Of a stretch of 64,000 bases of DNA, positions 19,001-27,656 are shown piece by piece. The stretch's first letter is position 1, and every line of letters starts with the position of its first letter. Made by a program: the position numbers and the translations under genes. Under the pieces are notes generated by a model, which made no database searches, was not told the DNA's origin, and worked only from the letters and a program-made list of their open reading frames with translations. The stretch lies in contig NZ_BAABCA010000006.1 in NCBI RefSeq assembly GCF_039538365.1, forward strand, positions 248,001-312,000. The letters are read 5' to 3'. The stretch comes from Postechiella marina (GTDB taxonomy: Bacteria; Bacteroidota; Bacteroidia; Flavobacteriales; Flavobacteriaceae).

Positions 19001-22000
19001 TCGACTTCCAAAAACTTAAACGTTACGCTTCATATAGAAAAGAAAAATAAAATTATTAAAACACAAATTATAAAACTTAGTAATAATAAAAAATCGTTTA
19101 CTATTCCTGTGTCTACAGAAGACATTGGAGGTTTTATAGTGCACTACAGTTACGCTGCATATAATAGTTTTAAATCTGGCAGCCTACCTATTAAAGTGCC
19201 CTACCCTACAACCGATTTAAATATTGAAACCACAACATTTAGAGATAAATTGCAACCAGGAACAGACGAGACTTGGCGTTTTAAAATTAAAGGTCCAAAA
19301 GGAGATAAAGCATCTGCCGAATTGCTAGCAAGTATGTATGATGCTTCTCTAGATCTATTTAAATCGCACAGTTGGAGTTTTAACCCGATAAACAAACCCA
19401 CATATTTCTCTTATAATCAAAGTAGAGCTCACAGTAGTTTTGGCACAGAAAACTTTAGAGTATACAATAAAAGTATGCCTAGATTTAGTTATCCAAATCT
19501 TAATTACGACAAATTAAATTGGTTTGGCTTTTACTTAAATAACCCATGGAAATATAGTAATTACATAAATACTTTAAGAAATAAACACACTTCTAAATTC
19601 GACAAAAACATTAAAGAAGGCTTTATAACTGGCTCTATTTACAACGAAAACGGAGACCCTTTACCAGGTGTAAATATTATTATAAAAGGTACAACTACCG
19701 GAGTGACAACAGATTTTGATGGTAAATTTACCATAGAAGCAAAAAAAGGAGCTGTATTACAAATGAGCTACCTTGGATATAACACTCATGAAATTAAAAT
19801 TAGCAAAAACAATAAATTAAGTATCATTTTAGGAGAAGACAGCGCTTCGCTTGACGAAGTTGTAATTGTTGGCTATGGCACACAAAAAAGAAGTGAGGTA
19901 ACTGGCGCTGTTGCTATGGCAAAAGGAGAAAGTATTAGTGAGGAAGCAGATGTCTCTTTTGTTTTAGCAAATAAAACTCCAGGTATAAGCATTAGAGGAA
20001 ACAGTTCTAATAACAACATGAAAAAACCTTTATATATTGTTGATGGCGTTGTTGTTGATGGCGACCCTAAATTAAACCCAAAAGATATAGAATCTATTGA
20101 TGTTTTAAAAGATGCTGCCTCTACAGCTATTTATGGTAGTAAAGGTGCAAATGGCGTAATTTTAATCACTACAAAAAAAGCAGCTAGCGTACTATCGCAA
20201 GTAAAAATCAGGAAAAACCTAAACGAAACAGCCTTTTTCTTTCCGCAATTACAAACCGATAAAGACGGTAATGTTAGTTTTAGTTTTACCACTCCAGAAG
20301 CATTAACCAAATGGAAACTGCAATTATTAGCACATACTAAAACTTTAGAAAGCGCTACTAAAACATTAACAACTGTAACACAAAAAGAACTAATGGTAAT
20401 ACCAAACGCACCACGTTTTTTTCGAGAAGGCGACAACATTACGGTAAGTACAAAAATTGCAAACCTATCTAAAAAACAATTATCTGGAAACGCTATTCTA
20501 CAATTATTTGATGCCATTTCTGGGAATAAAATAGACACCAAATTAGGAAACGCAAATTTTAACCAGCACTTTACTGTTAAGGCTAATGGTAATACACAAG
20601 CATCTTGGAACTTAACCATTCCCGAAGGCGTACAAGCAGTGCAATATAAAATTATAGCTACAACAGGAGATTTTAGCGATGGCGAGCAAAATGCATTACC
20701 TGTTTTATCTAATAGAAAATTAGTTACCGAAACATTACCAATGTGGATTAGAAGTAACCAAACCAAAACATTTACGCTAGACAAATTAAAAAACAACACC
20801 TCAACCACGCTTAAAAACCATAAGTTAACGCTAGAAATGACTTCTAACCCTGCATGGTATGCAGTGCAAGCACTACCGTATTTAATGGAATATCCTTATG
20901 AGTGTAACGAGCAAACCTTTTCTAGATATTATGCTAATGCGCTAGCAAGTCATATAGCAAATACTAACCCAAGAATTCAGGAAGTTTTCAATCAATGGAA
21001 AAATACAGACGCGTTACTTTCTAACCTTGAAAAAAACCAAGAACTTAAATCTATTTTAATTCAAGAAACACCATGGTTGCGCGATGCACAAAGCGAAACA
21101 GAACAGAAAAAACGTATTGCGTTACTATTCGATTTAAATAAAATGAATAGCGAATTACAATTAGCAATAAAGAAACTTCAAAACAATCAAATGTCTTCTG
21201 GTGGCTGGCCATGGTTTAATGGAGGACACGAAAACAGGTACATTACACAGCATATTATTAATGGTTTCGGGCACCTATCTAAACTTGGCGTTTCGCTTAG
21301 CGCTATAGAAGGATCGGAAACTAAAATGATTTCAAAAGCTATTAAATACCTAGATTCCGAATTTATTAAAGAATATAAAAACTTAAGAAAATATAATAAA
21401 GATGTCGATTTAAATAACGATCATTTAAGCAACACACAATTGCATTATTTATACATGCGAAGCTTTTTCCCTGAGATTAAAAAAACTAAAGAAGTAGAAA
21501 AAACCATAGCATATTACCAAACACAAATACAGAAATATTGGTTAAGTCGCTCTTTATACTCTAAAGGTTTAATGGCCTTAGTATCGCATAGAAGTAACGA
21601 TTCTAAAACTGCATTAAAAATTTTAAAATCATTAAAAGAAAATAGCATTACCAACGAAGAGTTAGGTATGTACTGGAAAGCCAACACAAATTCGTGGTTT
21701 TGGTACCAAGCACCAATAGAAACGCAAGCGCTATTAATTGAAGCCTTTAGTGAAATTGAAAATGATACCGAAACTATAGACAATCTTAAAGTGTGGTTAC
21801 TTAAAAATAAACAGACTAACCGTTGGAAAACAACCAAAGCAACCACCGAAGCTGTTTATGCTTTATTATTACAAGGTAGCGATTGGCTTAGCGTAACAGA
21901 CATGGTAGATGTTGTTATTGGCGGAGAAAAAATAGCTCCTTCTAAACTGGAAAATGTAAAAATTGAAGCAGGAACAGGCTACTACAAAACCTCTTGGAAT

Positions 22001-22549
22001 ACTTCTGAAATTAAACCAGAAATGGGAGATGTAAAACTAACTAAAAAAGGAAACGGTATTGCTTGGGGAAGTTTATACTGGCAATATTTTGAAAATTTAG
22101 ATAAAATTACTTCTGCAGAAACCCCACTTACTTTAAAGAAAAAATTATTCTTAAAAAAGAATACCGATACAGGTGAAGAAGTAACCAAAATAACAAAAGA
22201 CTCATATTTAAAAGTGGGCGATTTAGTTCGTGTTCGTATAGAATTGCATAGCGACAGAAACATGGAGTTTTTACACATGAAAGACATGCGCGCTTCTGGC
22301 TTAGAACCCGTAAACGTAATTTCTAAATATAAATGGCAAGACGGTTTAGGCTATTACGAAAGCACTAAAGACGCCTCGACCAACTTCTTTTTCGATTATT
22401 TACCAAAAGGCGTATATGTATTTGAATACGATTTAAGAGTAAACAACGCAGGTAACATGAGCAACGGTATAACTACCATACAAAGTATGTATGCACCAGA
22501 GTTTAGTAGCCATAGCGAAGGCATGAGAATTTCTATAAACAACGAATAG
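16040..22549 (+). CDS. Alpha-2-macroglobulin family protein with embedded TonB-receptor plug
   Basis: A 2169-residue exported protein (signal peptide about 1-20, no lipobox Cys). The MG2-type region lies around 585-680 (YRPGQTVYFKSIL). The A2M core begins near 1385 (RKNLNETAFFFPQL). The thioester-type motif CNEQ (C1622-Q1625) lies in YPYECNEQ, followed by the alpha-helical thioester domain and a C-terminal receptor-like domain. Bacterial A2Ms trap proteases in the periplasm. Unusually, between the bait-region position and the A2M core it carries a CarboxypepD_reg-like beta domain (about 1194-1265) and a SusC-type plug (about 1275-1380, with DEVVIVGYGTQKR, LYIVDGVV and STAIYGSKGANGVILITTK), but no beta-barrel. 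Confidence 0.92.
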   Translation: MKQPLILLMIILLSNFTQAQAPNYNKLWAKIERLEINGLPKSALEVVETIEKQAKKDKNDAQIIKTMLFKSKFALVLEEDAQLKIIKSFKSQIEASKFPTKHILENILAKLYWQYFNQNRWQFYNRTKTSEKVNAEDFRTWDLQTLFNEIHLHYQNSLKNGLMLQLEGLSKYDAILTQQKDSRLYRPTLFDFLSHNALEFYKTNETNITKPAYKFEIDNTKYLSDVLTFSNLKLKSKDSTSLQLHALKIYQDLAKLHLSKKSPLALADVNIERLKYIKQHATFSNKDSLLIDALKTDKKELNNHETSGLYDFEIATVLKNEGSQYNPKLHEENRWKKKEALSICNTVIVNFPESRGAKKCMILKNEILKEYLNITTEDFLPTQKEARLLVRYKNIETLDFKIFKISRKQHLELDKIYRKEEQKAFIKKLNAITQWQSNLTNEQDYQTHTTEVLFPKLNNGTYVVYATKKEDHEAFAFSTIQVTNIALVETNDYTHQTFQLINRTNGLPIGNANIKLTYYKNNQRHNTSKNFITDTNGEIKIKKGNDRYRNTIIEAKYDNETAYFGDFHINRFYKQDKTKPTYNAFTFTDRSIYRPGQTVYFKSILIKKEEAKSTPFANDNVFATLYNTNSEKIAELDLESNEYGSVSGSFILPNTGLNGQYSIEIYTTLGSIRNRHYFSVEEYKRPKFETTFNTVKETFKVNDSVTIKGNALAYAGSNITDAKVVYRVHRKVEYPNWYYWYRPSFYSEPQEITHGESSTNAKGEFKITFKALPDSSVDKTSLPVFKYEIIADVTDLNGETRSATTTVNVGYHALLANINADSYINKSKKDNSISIDTKNLNGAFIAAKGIIKIYKLKAPNYTLRTRPWAAPDYKLFEKDKFKMLFPHEAYSDEHIAENWKKGDLVFEKAFNTENNNTINLGKTKKWLSGKYIITLQSKDKFGQEVKDQVKITLFSNDDKTLADNELFNISTNKSSYNANELAKINLASTSKNLNVTLHIEKKNKIIKTQIIKLSNNKKSFTIPVSTEDIGGFIVHYSYAAYNSFKSGSLPIKVPYPTTDLNIETTTFRDKLQPGTDETWRFKIKGPKGDKASAELLASMYDASLDLFKSHSWSFNPINKPTYFSYNQSRAHSSFGTENFRVYNKSMPRFSYPNLNYDKLNWFGFYLNNPWKYSNYINTLRNKHTSKFDKNIKEGFITGSIYNENGDPLPGVNIIIKGTTTGVTTDFDGKFTIEAKKGAVLQMSYLGYNTHEIKISKNNKLSIILGEDSASLDEVVIVGYGTQKRSEVTGAVAMAKGESISEEADVSFVLANKTPGISIRGNSSNNNMKKPLYIVDGVVVDGDPKLNPKDIESIDVLKDAASTAIYGSKGANGVILITTKKAASVLSQVKIRKNLNETAFFFPQLQTDKDGNVSFSFTTPEALTKWKLQLLAHTKTLESATKTLTTVTQKELMVIPNAPRFFREGDNITVSTKIANLSKKQLSGNAILQLFDAISGNKIDTKLGNANFNQHFTVKANGNTQASWNLTIPEGVQAVQYKIIATTGDFSDGEQNALPVLSNRKLVTETLPMWIRSNQTKTFTLDKLKNNTSTTLKNHKLTLEMTSNPAWYAVQALPYLMEYPYECNEQTFSRYYANALASHIANTNPRIQEVFNQWKNTDALLSNLEKNQELKSILIQETPWLRDAQSETEQKKRIALLFDLNKMNSELQLAIKKLQNNQMSSGGWPWFNGGHENRYITQHIINGFGHLSKLGVSLSAIEGSETKMISKAIKYLDSEFIKEYKNLRKYNKDVDLNNDHLSNTQLHYLYMRSFFPEIKKTKEVEKTIAYYQTQIQKYWLSRSLYSKGLMALVSHRSNDSKTALKILKSLKENSITNEELGMYWKANTNSWFWYQAPIETQALLIEAFSEIENDTETIDNLKVWLLKNKQTNRWKTTKATTEAVYALLLQGSDWLSVTDMVDVVIGGEKIAPSKLENVKIEAGTGYYKTSWNTSEIKPEMGDVKLTKKGNGIAWGSLYWQYFENLDKITSAETPLTLKKKLFLKKNTDTGEEVTKITKDSYLKVGDLVRVRIELHSDRNMEFLHMKDMRASGLEPVNVISKYKWQDGLGYYESTKDASTNFFFDYLPKGVYVFEYDLRVNNAGNMSNGITTIQSMYAPEFSSHSEGMRISINNE

Positions 22550-22614
22550 TTAAAGTAAATTACTTGATAACCGAGAGATTTATTAACTTTACATAAGTTT
22601 TTAAATTTTTCGGT

Positions 22615-23142
22615 TTGAAAAAAATAGCGCCCCAAAATATTATTTTCAAAAAACCTACACACATACTTTTAGTGTTTGTACTCCTGTTTGTGTCTTCTTG
22701 TATCGCTAAAAAAGAATTACCACAAAACGATTTTATAGCAGAAGAAAACCCTAAACTTATATTCTTAAATTACACCGTAAAAGAAACCAGTAATGGTACC
22801 AAGTCTATAGATTTTATTAGCAAAAAAATTACAGATGGTAAAGCCAGAAACAATGGCAACAAATACACAAAAACAGGCAGTATTGGCGATTTAAAATTTT
22901 CGCAAGTCGATAAGAATGCTCGTAATTTACACAGCGTTTTTATTAAAAATCCATTACACAAGCATTTAGAGTTTATTAACGATTCGCTTCAGTTTGAAAG
23001 TAAAGCCTTAGAACTAAAAAAATCATCGCTTTTTCTACGCTTACAATTACATGCAGACACAGAAAACATTATTATTTCTGAAGTTACAGATTCTTTGCAA
23101 AACACAAGACCCATATACATAACTAAATTAGATACTAAATGA
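22615..23142 (+). CDS. Hypothetical lipoprotein between A2M and M64 genes
   Basis: A 175-residue protein with a TTG start. The N terminus is a lipoprotein signal with lipobox LLFVSSC (Cys about residue 29), so it is probably anchored in the inner or outer membrane facing the periplasm. The mature part is mixed strand/helix with no recognised domain. Its stop overlaps the start of the M64 peptidase gene by four bases, showing co-translation. A plausible promoter is TTG at 22564 and TAACTTTA at 22584. It may chaperone or inhibit the peptidase; this is inference only. Confidence 0.75.
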   Translation: MKKIAPQNIIFKKPTHILLVFVLLFVSSCIAKKELPQNDFIAEENPKLIFLNYTVKETSNGTKSIDFISKKITDGKARNNGNKYTKTGSIGDLKFSQVDKNARNLHSVFIKNPLHKHLEFINDSLQFESKALELKKSSLFLRLQLHADTENIIISEVTDSLQNTRPIYITKLDTK

Positions 23143-24548
23143 AATACGTTTTAATACTTTGCGCGCTTTTATTTAGTATGAATTTTACACATGCTCAGGT
23201 TTTTAGTGTAGAAAAAATAAAAAATGCAGGTGATAATGATAAAAGACTAAACCTTGTTATTTTAAGTGAAGGCTACCAAAGTACAGAATTCGATAAATTT
23301 AAAACAGATGCAGAAAGTTTAGTATCTGACATGTTTACGCAATCGCCCTTTTTAGAATATGCCGAGTATTTTAACGTACATATTATTAAAGTACCATCGG
23401 CACAAAGTGGTGCAGATCATCCTGGCACAGCTATTGGCGAAAGTGGCATAACACCTGTTTATAAAGACACATACTTTAACGCTACCTTCGATGCCTTTGG
23501 CTACCATAGGTTTTTATACTACGGATTAGATTATGATGACGACGACGAAGCCGAAATTAAAATACACGCTGTTTTAGCCGATAATTTCCCCACTTACGAC
23601 CAAGCATTAATATTAGTAAATACTGATGAGTATGGTGGTACTGGAGGTGAATTTCCCATATCATCTACCGGAGTATCTGGCAACCAAATTGCCATACACG
23701 AACTTGGACACTCTTTATTCGATTTAAAAGATGAATATATAGTACCCGATGTATTTTATGGCGAGGCCATTAACATGACTCAAGAAAACAATACTAGCCT
23801 TGTAAAATGGAAAAATTGGGTAGACAAGAATGGCATTAACGTTTATGTATATGGAACTTCTGGTGTTTCTGCCACTTGGTACAGACCACATCAAGCGTGT
23901 AAAATGCGTTATTTGGGGTATCCTTTTTGCTCTGTTTGTAAAGAAGGTATGGTAGAAAAAATACACAGTCTTATTTCTCCTATTGAGTCTTACAGTCCAG
24001 AGTCTAGCAATATTTCTACCCCATCTTTTCCTTTAGATTTTGAGTTAGGTTTAATAAAAACCATACCCAATACCATAGAAAGTGTATGGACGCTTAATCA
24101 TACTAATTTTGCTAACAATGTAGATAATGTTTCTCTTACAGAAAACGATTTAAACGCTGGCACAAACACACTAACAACCGTTGTACACGATGCCACAACT
24201 TTAGTAAATATAGACAACCATGACAGCACACATATTTACACCATAACTTGGACCATCGAAAACTCGTCTTTAGGTGTTAATAACATTACTAGCAAAGAGA
24301 ATAATTTAAGTTTCACCATGTTTCCTACCCCAAGTAATGGCATTATTAATTTTAAAATTGACAGCGATAACAATTCAAGTTTAAAAATAGATATACTAAC
24401 TATAGATGGGAAAAAAGTAAAAACTATTTTAATATATAACCACAGTACACAACAAGTAGACATAAGCAATTTAAGTAATGGCTTGTACATTGTAAACCTT
24501 TACTCTGATGCTATATTGGTTGCCAATAAAAAATTAATTAAGCGTTAA
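23139..24548 (+). CDS. M64 (IgA peptidase-like) metallopeptidase with T9SS sorting domain
   Basis: A 469-residue secreted protein. Signal peptide MKYVLILCALLFSMNFTHAQ; M64 peptidase domain about 25-285 with zinc motif IHELGHSLFDLKDEY (H187, E188, H191), as in IgA peptidase M64 relatives. Two Cys-rich segments (ACKMRYLGYPFCSVC) follow. The last about 80 residues (FPTPSNGIINF through SNLSNGLYIVNL to VANKKLIKR) form a type A C-terminal domain for secretion by the type IX system, so the enzyme is exported to the surface or medium. It is translationally coupled to the lipoprotein gene and sits behind the A2M gene. Confidence 0.92.
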   Translation: MKYVLILCALLFSMNFTHAQVFSVEKIKNAGDNDKRLNLVILSEGYQSTEFDKFKTDAESLVSDMFTQSPFLEYAEYFNVHIIKVPSAQSGADHPGTAIGESGITPVYKDTYFNATFDAFGYHRFLYYGLDYDDDDEAEIKIHAVLADNFPTYDQALILVNTDEYGGTGGEFPISSTGVSGNQIAIHELGHSLFDLKDEYIVPDVFYGEAINMTQENNTSLVKWKNWVDKNGINVYVYGTSGVSATWYRPHQACKMRYLGYPFCSVCKEGMVEKIHSLISPIESYSPESSNISTPSFPLDFELGLIKTIPNTIESVWTLNHTNFANNVDNVSLTENDLNAGTNTLTTVVHDATTLVNIDNHDSTHIYTITWTIENSSLGVNNITSKENNLSFTMFPTPSNGIINFKIDSDNNSSLKIDILTIDGKKVKTILIYNHSTQQVDISNLSNGLYIVNLYSDAILVANKKLIKR

Positions 24549-24549
24549 A

Positions 24550-25074
24550 TTATTCTTTTGGAGGGTAAGCTACTAACACTTTTTCTGCTATAGCATTTAA
24601 GCGTGCTTCGCGCTTTTCTGGAGCTTCGTTTTGTTTAAAACCAGATTCGCTTACAGCTTGCCAGAAAAGACCAATACCTTTGTCGTCTACAAAATCTATA
24701 GTTATTTCTCGGTTTAAATTGGGCTGACCAATTGGTAGGCCTATCGATATTCCGCCACCTACATTTCGTCCGCCTCCGCCTACTCCAACACCTACGGTTT
24801 GTCTGGGTGCTGCTTGAAATTGACTGCTTTTTATATCGATTAAAAAATCGGGAGTATCTGATACTGTTAGCCCTTTTGCTGCTAACTTTGCATCGAGTGC
24901 GTCTAGAAAACGTTTGGTATCTAACGGACTTAAACCTGTTTTCATGTCGCCATAATATTGGTAGGTTTTATATTTGGTAAAATCTACTTTTTTATCGTAA
25001 TCGTAATTTACACGTACGGGAGCGCAGGCAACTATAGCTAAAATTAAGACTGCTATTAATATATTTTTCATCAA
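24550..25074 (-). CDS. DUF4136 lipoprotein
   Basis: A 174-residue lipoprotein: signal peptide with lipobox LAIVAC (Cys about residue 17), then a DUF4136 domain (NYDYDKKVDFTKYKTYQYY near the start, REITIDFVDDKGIGLFWQAV in the second half). A glycine-rich loop lies at about 100-115. The family is outer-membrane associated and of unknown function. Its stop is one base from the stop of the convergent M64 gene, leaving no room for a separate terminator. Confidence 0.9.
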   Translation of the reverse strand: MMKNILIAVLILAIVACAPVRVNYDYDKKVDFTKYKTYQYYGDMKTGLSPLDTKRFLDALDAKLAAKGLTVSDTPDFLIDIKSSQFQAAPRQTVGVGVGGGGRNVGGGISIGLPIGQPNLNREITIDFVDDKGIGLFWQAVSESGFKQNEAPEKREARLNAIAEKVLVAYPPKE

Positions 25075-25132
25075 CTTATTTTTATATAAATTTAATCAAA
25101 AATTATTCCACAGTATAATTTTAGTTGTAATT

Positions 25133-25232
25133 GCGTTAGGGATTGAAGCTTTTGTTGAAGCTCTTTTTGTGTTGTTGCACATATGCAACACAAAAAAGCG
25201 ACTGCTGAAAGCCCGACCTTTAGGTAACGCCC
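25133..25232 (-). repeat. Dispersed 3'-flank structured element, copy 2
   Basis: A 100-base copy with arms GCGTTA / TAACGC and internal stem TTGTGTTG / CAACACAA around a TTGCACATATG loop. On the minus strand it begins seven bases after the obgE stop codon, with the same GGGCGTTACC end towards the gene as in the other copies. Well conserved relative to copies 1 and 4. Confidence 0.82.
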
Positions 25233-25239
25233 AAATGTT

Positions 25240-26235
25240 TTAATTAAGCATTTTCCATAGTGTATCTTTTAACTCTGTAATGCCTTGTTGGGCTACAGAT
25301 GAGATGAATACATATGGTATTGGAAGCTCGTTATCTAGCTCTGTTTTTAGTTCTGTTTTTAGTTCGTCGTCTAACATATCGCATTTAGAAATGGCTATGA
25401 TGCGGTCTTTATCTAGCATTTCTGGGTTATAGCGACGTAGCTCGTCTAATAGAATATCGTACTGTTTTTTTATGTCTTCGGCATCGGCTGGAATTAAAAA
25501 CAATAATATAGAGTTACGTTCTATGTGGCGTAAAAAGTAGTGTCCTAAACCTTTACCTTCTGCTGCTCCTTCTATAATCCCTGGGATATCTGCCATTACA
25601 AAGGTTTGAAAATCGCGATACTCTACAATGCCTAAGTTTGGCTTTAGGGTTGTAAACTCGTAATCGGCAATTTTTGGTTTTGCAGATGTTACAACAGATA
25701 AAAGTGTAGATTTCCCTGCGTTAGGAAAACCAACTAAACCAACATCGGCTAGTACTTTTAGCTCTAGTGTTACGTATTTTTCTTCTAATGGAAGTCCTGG
25801 TTGTGCGTAACGAGGTGTTTGGTTTGTAGAGCTTTTAAAGTGCCAGTTTCCTAGTCCGCCTTTACCTCCTTCTGCAACAATTATTTCTTGGCCTTCGTCT
25901 GTAATTTCAAAAAGAATATTATTAGTTTCTGTGTCTCTTACTACAGTACCTAGTGGCACGTCTAGATAGACGTCTTCTCCGTCTGCTCCAGAGCTACGAC
26001 TTTTACTACCGTGAGCACCGTGACCTGCACGAATGTGTTTTTTAAATTTTAAGTGAAGTAATGTCCAAAGATTAGAGTTTCCTCGAAGTATAACATGGCC
26101 TCCTCGACCTCCATCGCCTCCATCTGGGCCTCCTTTTGTAATATATTTTTCGCGATGTAAATGCACAGAGCCTTTACCTCCGTTACCAGAAGATACGTAC
26201 ATTTTTACGTAGTCTACAAAATTTCCTTCAGTCAT
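25240..26235 (-). CDS. obgE: GTPase ObgE
   Basis: A 331-residue Obg GTPase. The glycine-rich Obg fold (about 3-160) contains the typical GGDGGRGGHVILRG segment. The G domain has GFPNAGKSTLL (G1, about 168-178), the switch-I/II region with DIPGIIEGA (G3) and SKCDM (G4). The C-terminal OCT domain is absent, as in many Bacteroidetes. It acts in late 50S ribosome assembly and stress adaptation, bound to ribosomes in the cytoplasm. It is followed by dispersed element copy 2. Confidence 0.97.
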   Translation of the reverse strand: MTEGNFVDYVKMYVSSGNGGKGSVHLHREKYITKGGPDGGDGGRGGHVILRGNSNLWTLLHLKFKKHIRAGHGAHGSKSRSSGADGEDVYLDVPLGTVVRDTETNNILFEITDEGQEIIVAEGGKGGLGNWHFKSSTNQTPRYAQPGLPLEEKYVTLELKVLADVGLVGFPNAGKSTLLSVVTSAKPKIADYEFTTLKPNLGIVEYRDFQTFVMADIPGIIEGAAEGKGLGHYFLRHIERNSILLFLIPADAEDIKKQYDILLDELRRYNPEMLDKDRIIAISKCDMLDDELKTELKTELDNELPIPYVFISSVAQQGITELKDTLWKMLN

Positions 26236-26241
26236 TGTATC

Positions 26242-26271
26242 AGTTAAAAGTTATGAGTTAAAAGTTAAAAG
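26242..26271. repeat. Short direct repeat upstream of obgE
   Basis: AGTTAAAAGTTA occurs twice (26242-26253 and 26256-26267) just upstream of the obgE start codon. It is a low-complexity tandem; a regulatory role is possible but not supported by anything else visible. Confidence 0.4.
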
Positions 26272-26414
26272 CTACCTTACTCTTACCTTTATAATGTTTG
26301 GTACTTAAGCTTACACTAGCGTACTTATATTTTTCAATTTAAAAAACAAAAACTAAATTTTAAAAAAAATTAAAACTTAGTTTTGTTTAATAACATTTCT
26401 GCTTTTGCAGAACT

Positions 26415-27524
26415 TTATAATTTATCGATTACAGCACTTAAACGTACCGTAATATCTTCTATACTACCTACACCATTTACACCAAAATATTTATTTTGAT
26501 CTGCGTAATAGTCTTTAAGTATTGCTGTTTTACTGTAATATTCTTTAACACGGTTTCTTATAATAGACTCGTCTGCATCGTCTGCTCTTCCGCTTGTTTT
26601 TCCTCTTTCCAAAAGTCTTTTAACAAGTATTTCGTCTTCTACTTCTAAAGCAATCATTGCGTTAATTTGCGAATCTTTGCTATCCATTAACTTATCTAAA
26701 GATTCTGCTTGTGCATTTGTTCTTGGAAAACCATCAAAAATAAAACCATTTGCATCGGCATTTTTTTCTACCTCGGCATTTAACATGTCTATTGTTACTT
26801 GGTCTGGAACTAACTCGCCTTTATCTATAAAAGATTTAGCTAACATGCCTAATGCGGTTTCGTTTTTAATGTTAAATCTAAAAACATCGCCAGTAGATAT
26901 GTGTACTAAATTATACTTCTCTTTTAAGAAATTAGCTTGCGTTCCTTTACCCGCACCTGGAGGGCCAAATAATACTAAATTTGTCATGTGTTGTGTTTCT
27001 TTTATTTGATAAACTTCTGGTAAATTTCTCCCTAACCCATCATAATCTAGACCGTAGCCCACTATAAATTTATTAGGAATTTCTATACCAACATAATGTA
27101 ATTTAAAATCTTTTTTATAAGCTTCTGGCTTGTAGAAAAGGGTTGCTATTTTTAACGATTTAACCTTTTCGTTTTTAAAAATTCTATGTACTTCGGCCAG
27201 CGTGTTACCTGTATCAATAATATCTTCAAGTATAATTACAGTTCTATCTGTTAAATCTTGAGTAATGCCAATTAAACGCTGAATGTCTTCGGTCGATTTT
27301 ACACCTTCGTACGATGCTAACTTTATAAAAGTAACCTCGCATGGCTTTGGATATTTTTTAACAAAATCGCTTACAACCATAAACGACCCATTAAGTATAC
27401 CTATAAACACAGGGATTTCGTCTCCTACATCTTCAGCTATTTCCTTTGCCAGTCGCTGCATAACCTCATCAATTTGTTGTGCAGGAATAAAGGGTTTAAA
27501 ATATTTATCGTGTAGCTTTATCAC
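26415..27524 (-). CDS. adk: Fused hypoxanthine phosphoribosyltransferase-adenylate kinase
   Basis: A 369-residue two-domain purine enzyme. Residues 1-175 are a hypoxanthine phosphoribosyltransferase with PRPP loop VIILEDIIDTGNT (96-108) and VGYGLDYDGLGRNLPEVY at its end. After a linker of about four residues, M180 begins a full adenylate kinase (TNLVLFGPPGAGKGTQ; P-loop 187-195; DGFPRTNAQAE; LLERGKTSGRADD) of the short type without an extended LID. The frame is open across the junction, so this is a true fusion unless M180 is also used as an internal start. It couples purine salvage (IMP/GMP formation) to AMP phosphorylation in the cytoplasm. Confidence 0.93.
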   Translation of the reverse strand: MIKLHDKYFKPFIPAQQIDEVMQRLAKEIAEDVGDEIPVFIGILNGSFMVVSDFVKKYPKPCEVTFIKLASYEGVKSTEDIQRLIGITQDLTDRTVIILEDIIDTGNTLAEVHRIFKNEKVKSLKIATLFYKPEAYKKDFKLHYVGIEIPNKFIVGYGLDYDGLGRNLPEVYQIKETQHMTNLVLFGPPGAGKGTQANFLKEKYNLVHISTGDVFRFNIKNETALGMLAKSFIDKGELVPDQVTIDMLNAEVEKNADANGFIFDGFPRTNAQAESLDKLMDSKDSQINAMIALEVEDEILVKRLLERGKTSGRADDADESIIRNRVKEYYSKTAILKDYYADQNKYFGVNGVGSIEDITVRLSAVIDKL

Positions 27525-27656
27525 GGGTTCTAAATTTTCAAAGATGCAAAGATAATCAATAGATTAAGGAATAACGATTTTTTGATTATATGATTTAGGG
27601 ACTAATTAATATTTAAGTGTATTTTTGCGTAACATTAGTTAATTAAACAATTAAAA

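Noticed and set aside
20131..20808. 225-residue open frame on the minus strand
   Set aside because: It lies wholly inside the A2M gene, opposite the conserved A2M domain, and shows no domain; a shadow frame.
26397..26412. Terminator after the Hpt-Adk gene (TTCTGC/GCAGAA)
   Set aside because: Only six base pairs, no T tract on the minus strand.
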